NCBI RefSeq assembly: GCF_001040705.1
Contig: NZ_CVQP01000005.1
Coordinates: 413,477 to 477,476 of the forward strand
Source of the DNA: Rhodococcus sp. RD6.2
GTDB lineage: Bacteria; Actinomycetota; Actinomycetes; Mycobacteriales; Mycobacteriaceae
Length of the DNA: 64,000 nucleotides
Direction of reading: 5' to 3'
Below are positions 63,941 through 64,000 of the stretch, one piece after another. The translations under genes and the position numbers were made by a program. The notes under the pieces are model-generated. The model ran no database searches, had not been told where the DNA came from, and was given only the letters and a program-made list of their open reading frames with translations. The stretch's first letter is position 1. Every line of letters starts with the position of its first letter.

Positions 63941-64000
63941 AGTTCGATCACCACAATTGCGACAGGGTAGTGCGGGACGGCGATATGTGTGCTCCTGACT

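Overview
The window is high-GC, densely packed actinobacterial chromosome. It reads as a mycolic-acid-bearing member of the Mycobacteriales, most likely Rhodococcus or a close relative. The basis is gene order recalled from Mycobacterium tuberculosis. Bases 1-31.3 kb follow the Rv1473-Rv1496 order: ABC-F ATPase, small HTH protein, acnR, acn, Rv1476-like protein, ripA, moxR, DUF58, VWA, fabG1, inhA, ferrochelatase, NfeD, SPFH, TVP38, mutA, mutB, meaB. Bases 50.6-54.7 kb follow Rv2141c-Rv2138: M20 peptidase, PEBP, pyrD, lipoprotein. No species is claimed. I see no insertion sequence, prophage, CRISPR array or rRNA. There is one tRNA, tRNA-Leu(GAG).

Layout. 0-4.6 kb: end of an ABC-F gene and aconitase with its TetR repressor, including a match to the AcnR operator. 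4.6-13 kb: envelope and mycolate block (RipA-like endopeptidase behind a hairpin-rich leader, MoxR/DUF58/VWA, fabG1-inhA) ending in ferrochelatase. 13-26 kb: a secreted small protein, a glutamine-synthetase-like ligase, a START-like protein, NfeD/SPFH, a HAD phosphatase, a large trehalose-phosphatase/GH65 fusion, a SatD-like regulator with its membrane partner, TVP38 and a thioesterase. 26-31.9 kb: the methylmalonyl-CoA mutase operon and a second NlpC/P60 protein.

31.9-42.6 kb is the accessory region of most interest. A membrane NRPS of the epsilon-poly-lysine-synthetase architecture (A-T, six TM segments, three left-handed beta-helix domains) leads a tightly coupled minus-strand operon. It is followed by a cytosolic GATase-like (BPL_N) protein, a polytopic acyltransferase and a Tat-exported BPL_N protein. 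Divergent from it is a large LuxR (LAL) ATPase regulator. A third, Sec-exported BPL_N protein is convergent with that regulator and shares stop-codon bases with it. I infer a system that makes and tailors a cationic poly- or oligo-amino acid at the membrane.

42.6-64 kb: nucleoside hydrolase, CoA-transferase, lysoplasmalogenase-like protein, enoyl-reductase-like protein, glutamate-cysteine-ligase-like protein, a zinc-ribbon SDR, tRNA-Leu, the M20/PEBP/pyrD/lipoprotein block, a large SARP-type regulator, a heme oxygenase/uptake operon (hmuO-T-U-V) with an IdeR/DtxR-like box, and a PPOX-fold protein with an aldo/keto-reductase-like protein.
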